Source: Desulfurococcus mucosus DSM 2162 (GTDB lineage: Archaea > Thermoproteota > Thermoprotei_A > Sulfolobales > Desulfurococcaceae). From it: DNA of 64,000 nt. The stretch spans positions 1,240,001-1,304,000 of the forward strand of contig NC_014961.1 of NCBI RefSeq assembly GCF_000186365.1. Direction: 5' to 3'. Positions within the stretch are counted from its first letter, which is position 1. Each line of letters starts with the position of its first letter. Both the position numbers and the translations under genes were made by a program. Under the pieces are notes generated by a model. The model worked only from the letters and a program-made list of their open reading frames with translations. It searched no databases and had not been told where the DNA came from. Shown here in pieces: positions 1-7,768 of this stretch.

Positions 1-2
1 GG

Positions 3-86
3 AGATTCAGGCTCCAGGTTGACCCCACCGGGAAGCATAAAAGCTATGTGATAAAAATTGGTGGGAGACGTGTGAAGAAGAGCTGA
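3..86 (+). CDS. C-terminal end of an unidentified protein (partial)
   Basis: The first bases contain an open frame that enters from outside the window and ends with TGA at 84-86. Its last 27 codons read as a basic tail, ending in IGGRRVKKS. Nothing in this fragment identifies a family. The next gene on this strand begins 240 bases later, behind its own promoter, so this fragment probably belongs to a separate unit. The frame is short and could be chance, but the codon use looks normal for this genome. Confidence 0.4.
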   Translation, partial: RFRLQVDPTGKHKSYVIKIGGRRVKKS

Positions 87-278
87 GCCAGGTAGCTTAT
101 TCCCCGCGATCCTATAGTATAATCGGTGAGTCGGCTAAACCAATACCTTGGCTCGGCTGGAAGGCCTTGAGTGCTCTAGAATATTCACCGGCTTAATGAG
201 CCCATGGGAAACTGAATCACCTGCTCTACACTCTTGGCTTTCCTCGGTGATGGAGCCATATATTCTTTGAGGCTGGAT

Positions 279-298
279 GAAAATTTATTATTTTTAAA
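279..298 (+). promoter_or_regulatory. Archaeal promoter of the BREX-like operon
   Basis: A purine-rich BRE-like GAAAA at 279-283 is followed by an AT tract with a TATA-box candidate TTTTTAAA at 291-298. Archaeal initiation about 25 bases past the TATA box puts the RNA start near 320, just ahead of a GAGGGG ribosome binding site (316-321) and the GTG at 328. This supports transcription of the whole 328-7110 gene set as one unit. Positions 87-278 show no gene or RNA that I recognise. Confidence 0.6.
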
Positions 299-327
299 GT
301 AGCAGACTATATTGCGAGGGGCGTGCA

Positions 328-408
328 GTGAGTGACGAAGAGGTATTAATCCTTGAGGAAACCGGAGTTAATCCCGGATCGTTAAAGGTATCGTGGGTGG
401 GATCGTGA
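328..408 (+). CDS. 26-residue leader ORF of the BREX-like operon
   Basis: The GTG at 328 is the first start after the predicted transcription start and has the best ribosome binding site of the operon, GAGGGG six bases upstream. It encodes an acidic 26-aa peptide beginning MSDEEVLILEETG and stops at TGA 406-408. That stop overlaps the next start (GTG 405) in a GTGA arrangement, so the downstream gene is probably translationally coupled to it. It may be a real microprotein, a leader peptide that only sets translation of the next gene, or the N-terminus of the 149-aa protein separated from it by a frameshift. The amino acid sequence matches no family that I know. Confidence 0.45.
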   Translation: MSDEEVLILEETGVNPGSLKVSWVGS

Positions 409-854
409 AGTCTACCACGATGTATCGTGTGGGGAAAATCACACCAGTAGTCAAGATCCGCGGCAACGAGTTAAAGCTGTTTCTACATGAGGAGATGACG
501 AACCCAATCCTAGCTTATTCCAGTAGGAGTGTTGAGGTGGTTGGGAAAGCATTATCCAAGAGGTTCCTGGCAAGAAATAACCCCGATGGCTCCAGGGACA
601 TCCTCCTGCCCATAACAGCGTTTCCAGCGGTATCCGTGTGGCTGGCCGCGTCATACGGGGCGCGCCCATCCGAGGAGCTCCTCGAGAAACTGCTCGACGC
701 CACGCCTAAGGCTGTTGCAGACGTAATCTGGAAGAAAATCGAGTCAAGCCCCGGCGTCGTAGAGGACTGGACGCAGCCACTCATGGACGCGGCGACGCTC
801 CGCGAAACCGCTAAAACCATACGCAGGTACCTCAAAATACACGGGGTGACGTAG
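405..854 (+). CDS. Unknown 149-aa protein, second ORF of the BREX-like operon
   Basis: The reading frame is open from GTG 393, but GTG 405 is the likelier start because it overlaps the preceding stop (GTGA) and has GGTGGGAT upstream. The protein is soluble and predicted mostly helical, with a basic N-terminus (KSTTMYRVGKITPVVKIRG) and a helical C-terminal half. It ends two bases before the methyltransferase start, so it is part of the same operon and probably works with it. I recognise no domain. By position it could take the place of small BREX accessory proteins such as BrxA or BrxB, or act as a regulator. I see no sequence similarity to either, and no helix-turn-helix is obvious. Confidence 0.75.
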   Translation: MKSTTMYRVGKITPVVKIRGNELKLFLHEEMTNPILAYSSRSVEVVGKALSKRFLARNNPDGSRDILLPITAFPAVSVWLAASYGARPSEELLEKLLDATPKAVADVIWKKIESSPGVVEDWTQPLMDAATLRETAKTIRRYLKIHGVT

Positions 855-856
855 GC

Positions 857-3670
857 GTGAAGCTCATCGAGAAAGAGTTCCCGCTGAAAGAAGTCAACCT
901 CATCTCGGAGTACGAGATGAGCTTTTTAAAGATGATACCCAGGGATTTAAAGGAGGCTCTACGCAAGCTTTATAATCTACCAGAGCCGAAAGGACGGAAT
1001 CTGCCAAAAATCAGCAACATCATGTATTATCCCGCTAGGATACCGCCTTCTGCGACGAGGGCCGTCACCCTTGCCTCCGCCCTAAACTACGATCCAGCCG
1101 TGTCTAGGGAGGTGTTCTTGAGGGCCGTGGGGCTGGATAACGCTAGGGAGCTCGCGAAGAAGAGCGGGGCCCTGGTCACGCTCTACATGGCCGACCCGGA
1201 CAGGGGCCTCGTTAAACGGCTCCTCGGCAAGGATCCCCGGGAGATAACGGTCGTCGACCCGATGGCCGGCGGCGGCTCGATACCTCTGGAGAGCCTGAGG
1301 CTCGGCTTCAGGACCATTGCGGGCGACCTCAACCCGGTCTCGTACCTCATCTTGAGGGCCACGATAGAGTTCCCCGCTAAGTACGGGCGGAAGCTCTTGA
1401 AGCTCGTGGAAGAAGAGTTCAGGATGCTGAAGGAGTACACTGAGAGGGAGCTCGGGAGATTCTACGGGGAAGAGGATAAAGGTTACATATACTTCATTAC
1501 GGCAGAGCACGACTGCGGAGGCACTATCCCACTAGCCATGCACCCAGTTCTAAGCAGGAGCAGGCACATCTACGTGAAGCCCGTCTTCAACAAGGAGAGT
1601 AAGTCCGTGAGCTTTGAGATAACAACGGAGATCACCTCCTTCTCCCCCGCTCTCTGCCCGTACTGTGGGAAACCCCTAGGCGAGGAGTACATAAGGATGA
1701 AGTGGGTGAAGAAGCACACGGAGATACTAAGCGAACTGCTCAACGGAAACGAGGAGAGGGCCGAGGAGGCAAGAAAAACCTACGTGATAGCAGCCGTGCA
1801 GAAGGCCAGGGAGCGCTATTCTCCGCCAAGCGAGCTGGATGCCGCGAGGCTGGTCGACGCCGCTAAGGAGCTGGCTAGGTGCGCCCGCGAGGAGATGAGC
1901 AGGGGAGACAGCATCAGGAGGTATCTGCCGGTGTCCGAGATACCGCAGGATAACGAGGTGTTCAGCGAGCTGAGGAAATACGGCATAAAGTACTGGTACC
2001 AGCTGTTCACGCCGCGCGAGCTGTTGGCCCTATACAAGCTCACGAAGTACGTTAGGGAGCGGGCCCGGCAACTGCACGAACAGTACGGCGAGCTCGGAGA
2101 CGCGGTGGCCCTATACATGGCTATTGCGTTAGCTAAGATCATGAACTTTAACAACATTTTATCTCAATGGGATCCTGGTGACGGGACTGTAAGAGACCTC
2201 GTCGGTGGGCAATACGCTCTAACCCGTGGAGTAGAACTTGGAAGCGACTATGCCGAGGGGAGCATACCGTTCAAAGCGATTCCATGGGCTTTAGAGGTAG
2301 AGGAGGGCGAGGCCGAGGAGGAGGCTGAAGAGGTTGAATCAACGAGGGGCGGCATACTGCCCGTGCTCAGGTTGCTGTGCAATAGGCTCGAGGGCCTCTG
2401 GAAGGACGGGCTGGACGCCGTCTACCTGTGGGATGCTAGGGAAATCGATAAGCATCTGCCCGAGAAGAGCGTCGACGTGGTCGATGTCGACCCACCCTAC
2501 TACGACCAGCACGACTACTCCGGCATCTCAGAGTTCTTCTGGGTCATTATCCAGAAAGCCGTGTGGCCCGTACTTAGGGGGCTGTTCCCAGGGGACAGGG
2601 TGAAGCTCGAGGGCTGGGGGCCCGAGTCTCCTGAGTTGCCGAGGCACGCCGAGATTAGGGGTGCACCGCCGAAGAAAGTCGGCGAGGTAAGCGAGTTTGG
2701 AGGGAGCTTCAAGAGATTCCTTGAAGCGGCCTCGGGGATCCTCAAAGACGATGGGCTCCTCGTCGTGTGGTATGCGTATGGAAAGCTCCACGGGTGGGAG
2801 GAGCTCTTCTACAGGCTCTATGAAGCCGGATACGGTGTCACAAAGACATGGCAGGTCTGGACGCAGTCGGGGCAGAGGAGGATTGCCCTCCATACTTCCG
2901 CGTTCTTCACTAGTATAGTTATCGTTGCTAGACCGAGGGTTAAGAGGACGCAGATAGTAAGCTATGAAGACAACATGTTCAAAGACGATGTGAGGAGGAG
3001 CGTTGAGTCGGTGGCCAGCTTTGTACTCGGCACCTATGGTTTAGACGCCTTGAGGGAGGCTACCGTGGTATCAATTGCCGACGGCTTCGCGACCGCGACC
3101 AGGTATTCATATATCGGTGCCTCAGGGTGGCTTGGAGTATACCAGAACCTTGCGAGCATTGCTCTAAGGGAAGCAGTCTACGCGTTCCTTGAGTACCTAG
3201 CTAAGAGGGAGGGTATAAGCAGACTCGATGTGCGTGGATTAGACAGTGTTTCAAGGCTGTACACGTTCCTGCTGGTGGCGTCCGAGAAAGACAGGAACTC
3301 ACCGGCCCTAGTGGTTTCAAGCGACTTCGTGAACAGGGTTAGTCAAGCAGTTAGGGTCGATGAAGCCATTGTAAAAGAATTGAAGATAGGTGGAAGCGGG
3401 AAGGGAACCGTTAAGCTGAGAAGCCCGACGGAGGTGGCGAAGAAATACCCGGAGACCGTTATCGGTGAAAGCATCACATTAGTAGAACAAGTGAGGAAGA
3501 CTATGAGGGAGCTTGGTGTGAGAGCAGCCGAGGATATAGTGTTGAAGAGCGATAGAAGCACCGTGGATCTGGCGAGACTGCTTGCAGCATACTCGTGGGA
3601 TAAGCTTAATATACCGCCGGACGAGAAGGATGTGTTACTCAAGGTTCTATCCACAGGCACGGGTGAGTGA
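857..3670 (+). CDS. DUF1156/COG1743-type DNA methyltransferase (PglXI-like)
   Basis: This 937-aa protein is a predicted DNA amino-methyltransferase. Around residues 55-75 the segment MYYPARIPPSATRAVTLASA resembles the DUF1156 signature (usually WWARRPLAASRAV-like). SAM-binding motif I, DPMAGGGSIPLE, lies near residues 133-144, and the catalytic motif DPPYYDQHDYSG near residue 544. This order with a long insert is typical of COG1743 enzymes. A zinc-ribbon-like insert near residue 220-275 keeps only one CPYCG half; the first half reads HDCGGTIPL and lacks a CxxC pair. Start GTG 857 has GGGGTGA upstream. DUF1156 methylases replace PglX in type 3 BREX systems, and here the neighbour genes encode DUF499 and PglZ-like proteins, supporting an antiviral modification role. 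Target sequence and activity are unknown. Confidence 0.85.
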   Translation: MKLIEKEFPLKEVNLISEYEMSFLKMIPRDLKEALRKLYNLPEPKGRNLPKISNIMYYPARIPPSATRAVTLASALNYDPAVSREVFLRAVGLDNARELAKKSGALVTLYMADPDRGLVKRLLGKDPREITVVDPMAGGGSIPLESLRLGFRTIAGDLNPVSYLILRATIEFPAKYGRKLLKLVEEEFRMLKEYTERELGRFYGEEDKGYIYFITAEHDCGGTIPLAMHPVLSRSRHIYVKPVFNKESKSVSFEITTEITSFSPALCPYCGKPLGEEYIRMKWVKKHTEILSELLNGNEERAEEARKTYVIAAVQKARERYSPPSELDAARLVDAAKELARCAREEMSRGDSIRRYLPVSEIPQDNEVFSELRKYGIKYWYQLFTPRELLALYKLTKYVRERARQLHEQYGELGDAVALYMAIALAKIMNFNNILSQWDPGDGTVRDLVGGQYALTRGVELGSDYAEGSIPFKAIPWALEVEEGEAEEEAEEVESTRGGILPVLRLLCNRLEGLWKDGLDAVYLWDAREIDKHLPEKSVDVVDVDPPYYDQHDYSGISEFFWVIIQKAVWPVLRGLFPGDRVKLEGWGPESPELPRHAEIRGAPPKKVGEVSEFGGSFKRFLEAASGILKDDGLLVVWYAYGKLHGWEELFYRLYEAGYGVTKTWQVWTQSGQRRIALHTSAFFTSIVIVARPRVKRTQIVSYEDNMFKDDVRRSVESVASFVLGTYGLDALREATVVSIADGFATATRYSYIGASGWLGVYQNLASIALREAVYAFLEYLAKREGISRLDVRGLDSVSRLYTFLLVASEKDRNSPALVVSSDFVNRVSQAVRVDEAIVKELKIGGSGKGTVKLRSPTEVAKKYPETVIGESITLVEQVRKTMRELGVRAAEDIVLKSDRSTVDLARLLAAYSWDKLNIPPDEKDVLLKVLSTGTGE

Positions 3671-3676
3671 CGCACC

Positions 3677-6427
3677 ATGGCTTCACGTCTCAAAGAAGTA
3701 CTGGATAAACCATATTTGGAGGAAATAATCCGTCTAAGCCCGGATGACCTAGCGCCATCCTTTGGAACAGTGATTAGAGCGTTAGTAGATCAGCATGCAT
3801 CGGGGGCATGGCCGTACTATAGGCCAGAGGTATTCTTCGATAACACGGAGCTCACAGAGGGCTTCGCAGAAATCATCAAGAATATCGTCAACACCCTCAG
3901 CTCCAGAGGCGTTGACGGGATATTTCTTGATCTCGACATGGGCTCCGGTAAAACACACTTGTTAACACTCCTGTTACACTTGTTCGCGTCCTGCCGGTTT
4001 AACCCCAATGTCTGTACGCGATACATTAGGGACTATGGGAAGAAGACCGGCTTCAACCTCGAGCTGGCTGAGAATACCATTGTGATAGCAGCCGACATGA
4101 GGACCCCTGAAAGCATATATGAGTATCTTAAGCTGACAGCCGGGATCCTCAGGTGGGCTGGCGCGATAGACGCTGCCAACCACATTGAGGAATCCCTGAG
4201 CAACAGGAGGCTACCCGACCCTGTGAAACTCGCCCAAAGCATTCCCCTGAAGAACCACATCCTTATACTCATAGACGAGCTACATTACTCAGCTATTCTA
4301 GGCACAAGGTCCTCTAGAGAGATCGTTAAGGAGTTCCTGAAGTTTGTGTCATCGCTTATGAGTTACAGGAAGGAGATTCAAAAAGAGAAGAGGGGAGGAG
4401 TGGCACTAGTAGTGGCCTCGGCGAGAAGAGACTTTGTAAGATGGAGCGAGATAAAGACCGTGTTTGAGGACAAAGACTTTGCCGGGGTTCTCGAGGCCTT
4501 TATTGATCAGCTGGAACGGGTAAAGGGGTTGGCTGCATCAAGGTGGATGAGTAATGCTGAGGCTCAAAGAATCATTGCTAGGAGGCTCAAGTTGGGAAAG
4601 CCGTTTAACGAGGTCTTCCACGAATCCTTCAACGGGTTTATCGAGAGAGTTATTAAAGCTGACAGCGACTTTCCAGACGCCCACCACATGAGGTCGCTGA
4701 TTAAGGCGTTTGCCATCTACGCGTTGAACGCTCTTGAATCAAATGCACCCATAGTCTCGCCCGCACACTTCAGCGATACAGTGGTAACCGTATTGCTCGG
4801 AGACTCAGACATAGCTAGACGCTATAGAGCCGTATACAGTGAGATACTCAACAAATTGGAGAGCATGGAAAATACAGGGAAGAAAGGTCTCCTACGGTTG
4901 GCTGTAAACATAGTATTCACAGGCACAATCGTTGGTGATGCTAAGAAAATAATTGAAATGGTTAGAGTTGCTAAAACCAGAGAGGTCTCGGACGAGGCGA
5001 TTCCGCTTGTTAGGGAATTAGAATTGAAGGAAATACTCACCAAGGTGCATGGATACAGGGACTCAGATGTCGTGGATGTTGTTAAGGATCTTGAAAGCAT
5101 ACATCCAAACATCCATAGCGTTAAACTCGTAGGCGGTGCTCACGCATACTTTGTTGCACCATCGCGAAACGTGAAAGCAATATACAGGGATATTATCGCG
5201 AGGAATCGGTACAACTACTTGAATAACGAGAAGAATGTAGTGGAGAAGCTAAGCGAATATGTTAACGAGCTGGCTCTTAATGAAGCTCTTGTGCAACAAT
5301 CCGTCGTAGGCAACCTGAACGATCTTGACAAAACACCGCATTCCAGGGATAAGCTCTATATCTACATATACTTCAATGCACCCCTACTCTCTCAATCAAA
5401 ATGGGATGAGACAAAAGGTGATGGAACATTCAGCAGAATGTTAAATGAAGCTAGGGAATACCTGAGGCGCAAGGCGATGCACAACGTGGTCTTCGTTTTA
5501 CCGAGGATTAAGGAAAGCCTTATAAGGGATATGGCTGACTATCTTGCCGTAGAGGATGCGACGAGCCATATAATTAACACCTACCTTGTAAAAGTAGAGA
5601 AAGACGAGTCAACCCGTAGAAGCGAAGAAGACGAGCTCTTCCGCGAACTCCTAAAGATAGAGTTCAAGGATATTGTGGCTGAAGTAGTGGCGAAAATAAA
5701 CGATGCATTAGCATCGTTCTCGAGGGCCGTAGCATCCCTACCGGATAAAGCGTTGTACTACATGCCGAGCGGGGAGGTCAGAGAAGCCGATGTGAAGTTG
5801 ACCCCGGTGAAGAGAGAGGTATCAGGGCTCGAAGACGTGCACAGGGCGATAGACATCATGAGAAGTAGAAGAATGGATATCATAGAGAATACAGCGAAGG
5901 AGTTATATCAGTGGATTTCACAGGGGCCTATATCATTCATCACTTCGGAATCCGATGCATTGCGAGTAATATACAGCACTGTTACCGAGGATTTAAAATC
6001 TTTAAACAAGTACCGGCTCTGCAAGGATCACACGGTGCTACAGAAGGGCGAGAAATCATACTATATACCGCCCTCCTTTATCGAGAAAGCCTTCCAAAGC
6101 GTTGGGGAGGAGGTGAGAAAGAGCTTCGAGAAGGATTATACGGTTCGCACAGTAATCGACGGTACCTGCATGGAAATAGTGTTAGAGCCGAAGGGAGCTA
6201 TAGCAGTAGTAAACCAACCAGTCAGGGCTAGTGTACTGCCTCCCAGACCATCCACTGCTACCAGTATCATGGAGATAATAGACTCTGTTGCTGAGAACGG
6301 TGGCGGAGTTGTAACAATAGAGATCGAGGTAACCAAGGATAACTACGAGCTCGTCAAGGAGACATTGTCGCAAATCATGAAGTATGTTAAAATCAAGGAT
6401 TACAGCAGGAAGGGAGCCGGTAGTTGA
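3677..6427 (+). CDS. DUF499 ATPase (PglY/BrxC-like)
   Basis: A 916-aa P-loop ATPase starting six bases after the methyltransferase, with GGTGAG ahead of ATG 3677. Walker A is DMGSGKTHLL (about residues 87-96), preceded by the conserved segment containing FFDNTELTEGFAEI. Walker B is HILILIDELHYSA (about residues 190-200). The combination with a COG1743 methylase and this motif style point to the DUF499 (COG1483) family, which includes PglY/BrxC. BREX BrxC proteins are commonly about 1200 aa, so this copy is short. It shares TTGA (stop/start overlap) with the downstream PglZ-like gene. The frame looks richer in A/T at third positions than the flanking core genes, consistent with acquired DNA; that impression is by eye. 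Confidence 0.85.
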   Translation: MASRLKEVLDKPYLEEIIRLSPDDLAPSFGTVIRALVDQHASGAWPYYRPEVFFDNTELTEGFAEIIKNIVNTLSSRGVDGIFLDLDMGSGKTHLLTLLLHLFASCRFNPNVCTRYIRDYGKKTGFNLELAENTIVIAADMRTPESIYEYLKLTAGILRWAGAIDAANHIEESLSNRRLPDPVKLAQSIPLKNHILILIDELHYSAILGTRSSREIVKEFLKFVSSLMSYRKEIQKEKRGGVALVVASARRDFVRWSEIKTVFEDKDFAGVLEAFIDQLERVKGLAASRWMSNAEAQRIIARRLKLGKPFNEVFHESFNGFIERVIKADSDFPDAHHMRSLIKAFAIYALNALESNAPIVSPAHFSDTVVTVLLGDSDIARRYRAVYSEILNKLESMENTGKKGLLRLAVNIVFTGTIVGDAKKIIEMVRVAKTREVSDEAIPLVRELELKEILTKVHGYRDSDVVDVVKDLESIHPNIHSVKLVGGAHAYFVAPSRNVKAIYRDIIARNRYNYLNNEKNVVEKLSEYVNELALNEALVQQSVVGNLNDLDKTPHSRDKLYIYIYFNAPLLSQSKWDETKGDGTFSRMLNEAREYLRRKAMHNVVFVLPRIKESLIRDMADYLAVEDATSHIINTYLVKVEKDESTRRSEEDELFRELLKIEFKDIVAEVVAKINDALASFSRAVASLPDKALYYMPSGEVREADVKLTPVKREVSGLEDVHRAIDIMRSRRMDIIENTAKELYQWISQGPISFITSESDALRVIYSTVTEDLKSLNKYRLCKDHTVLQKGEKSYYIPPSFIEKAFQSVGEEVRKSFEKDYTVRTVIDGTCMEIVLEPKGAIAVVNQPVRASVLPPRPSTATSIMEIIDSVAENGGGVVTIEIEVTKDNYELVKETLSQIMKYVKIKDYSRKGAGS

Positions 6428-7110
6428 GGATTCAGTCGCTCATCATCGATGTTTTTGAAACCGCTAGAAACAGGAAGATAACGTACAGGGATTTTTTCAA
6501 GGCATTCATGTCCATCTACGGTGTGCCCGCACGGTTTGAAACTGATGTGTCTTTTATTACTAATCGGCTCCTAAGCCTCGCACACGCCGTGGACACAGCT
6601 GTCGAGAGCCTTGACTTAATGGTTAACCGTGTAAGGGAGCTGGAGGGAAAAGGCTACGTACTACTTGTTGTCGACTGCATAGGGCTCCCCGAGCTATACG
6701 AGATATATACATATGTCGCTGAAGCTGTTAACCCACTATCCATCACAGTAGAGGCCTACATAAACGGCAAGGCAATGACATACAGGTTCAAATACGCTTT
6801 CGGAGAGGGTACAATGCTTGAGGTCGCCAAGAGGCTCGGCGCATCCATACATAGATATATTGATAAAACAGTGCACAGAGACCTAGGGGACCCCGTGGAG
6901 CCGGACACCCTAGTAGAGCTCGCTAAATCAAGGTTAAAGCCTCTTGCGGACGACATAGCGAGGGATGCTCTAAATAGTCGAGCCGCCATCATAGTGGCAG
7001 ACCACGGCTACGATGTCGGTTGCAGAAACGGTAAGTGCTATCTAGAGCATGGAGAAGCAATTAAGCTAGCCAAGATATCGCCGCTCATAATCATGAAATC
7101 GAAAAAGTGA
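6424..7110 (+). CDS. Minimal PglZ-like phosphatase-fold protein
   Basis: A 228-aa protein whose TTG start overlaps the preceding TGA. A hydrophobic strand ending in an Asp (YVLLVVDCIGLPELYE, near residues 77-92) is followed about 110 residues later by AAIIVADHGYDVG and then KCYLEHG. This strand-Asp, DHG and His layout is that of the alkaline-phosphatase-superfamily metal site found in PglZ (PF08665), where the signatures are close to DGLR and SDHG. PglZ proteins are usually several times longer, so only the catalytic core is present, with a helical N-terminal 75 residues. The gene context (DUF1156 methylase, DUF499 ATPase) strengthens the call. Two extra Cys flank the second metal motif (VGCRNGKCYLEHG). 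An alternative is another alkaline-phosphatase-like fold protein. Confidence 0.72.
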   Translation: MRIQSLIIDVFETARNRKITYRDFFKAFMSIYGVPARFETDVSFITNRLLSLAHAVDTAVESLDLMVNRVRELEGKGYVLLVVDCIGLPELYEIYTYVAEAVNPLSITVEAYINGKAMTYRFKYAFGEGTMLEVAKRLGASIHRYIDKTVHRDLGDPVEPDTLVELAKSRLKPLADDIARDALNSRAAIIVADHGYDVGCRNGKCYLEHGEAIKLAKISPLIIMKSKK

Positions 7111-7132
7111 AAACATACTGCTCACTTCATGA
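7091..7132 (+). terminator. Possible hairpin at the 3' end of the BREX-like operon
   Basis: The end of the PglZ-like gene and the bases after it contain two overlapping complementary pairs: TCATGAA (7091-7097) with TTCATGA (7126-7132), and AAGTGA (7105-7110) with TCACTT (7122-7127). There is no T tract after them, so this is only a weak terminator candidate. It may instead influence mRNA stability. Confidence 0.25.
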
Positions 7133-7329
7133 TTGATTACCTCGCATCTCTAAAATACTTCAACACTTGCTACAAGGATTCCCTGGAGCCATGAATTACG
7201 CAGCACACGTACTTTAAGCAATCGCCTCCCGCTAAACCATGCTCCAAGGCGTCCCACGACACCAGCGTCAACAATAATGCTTCCATCTAACCCTGACCTA
7301 CCCCGGCTAACCGGCTCCTGAAGCCTATT

Positions 7330-7660
7330 ACCCCGGGGAAACTAGGCTAGGAGCCTGTAGACATCAGCCTCGACGCATGGGTTGCTGGGTCAACCAGCAC
7401 TGGGGAGCGGCGAGGGCCGGGTAAAGGAGCCGCCACCGGCATCCAAAATTTATTCGTGCCAAGCACTCCCTGGTAACGGGGAGTGCCAGCCCACACCCAG
7501 TAGATCGGGTGGGGCCTACTGCCCTCAGAGGCTGGGACCCCTGTACTTTTGCGCAACCGGTAGCCCTGGTGCACCCTGTAAGGCTGGATCCCCATGGGGG
7601 ATCCGGTGGTGCGGGGCAGCGGGAAAACTTCTCCGCTTGAAGGGGTGTTTAAGCGGTCTG
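7330..7660 (+). other. GC-rich hairpin-rich non-coding region, candidate structured RNA
   Basis: The 658-bp gap 7111-7768 holds no convincing gene. From about 7330 it is GC-rich and full of paired stems: TGCTGG/CCAGCA (7383-7388/7394-7399), an 8-bp stem 7463-7470/7479-7486, CACCC/GGGTG (7494-7498/7507-7511), a nested hairpin with GCACC/GGTGC (7571-7575/7608-7612) enclosing GGATCCCC/GGGGATCC (7586-7593/7597-7604), and CCGCTT/AAGCGG (7633-7638/7651-7656). An AAATTTATT at about 7446-7454 could be a TATA box for a transcript starting near 7475. The strand is therefore likely plus, but perfect stems fold on both. Signature sequences of SRP RNA and RNase P RNA were looked for and not found. Either an unrecognised RNA or a long 5' leader of the next gene. 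Confidence 0.35.
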
Positions 7661-7740
7661 CCTTCTCAACTTGTAGGCACTGCTCGCCGCCAGGGATGCG
7701 AGGAACACTACTGTGAACACCTAGGTGAGCGTGCCATAGC

Positions 7741-7752
7741 TAATATTTTATG
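7741..7752 (+). promoter_or_regulatory. TATA-type promoter of the aminotransferase gene
   Basis: The AT stretch TAATATTTTATG lies 17-28 bases before ATG 7769. This spacing predicts initiation at or next to the start codon, that is, a leaderless transcript, and it favours ATG 7769 over the GTG at 7787. Confidence 0.5.
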
Positions 7753-7768
7753 CCTTGCCAAAGCCTAA

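Noticed and set aside
87-278. A tRNA or box C/D RNA upstream of the defence operon
   Set aside because: A GTGATGG at about 247 resembles a C box, but no D boxes at proper distance and no cloverleaf could be found.
7330-7660. SRP RNA or RNase P RNA
   Set aside because: The universally conserved SRP helix 8 signature (GGAAG...AGCAG) and the RNase P cores (GGAAAGTCC-like and ACAGAA-like) are absent on both strands.
7347-7768. Protein genes on both strands of the hairpin-rich gap
   Set aside because: The open frames overlap each other antisense, are rich in Pro/Gly/Arg as expected for random GC-rich DNA, and lack promoters or ribosome binding sites.
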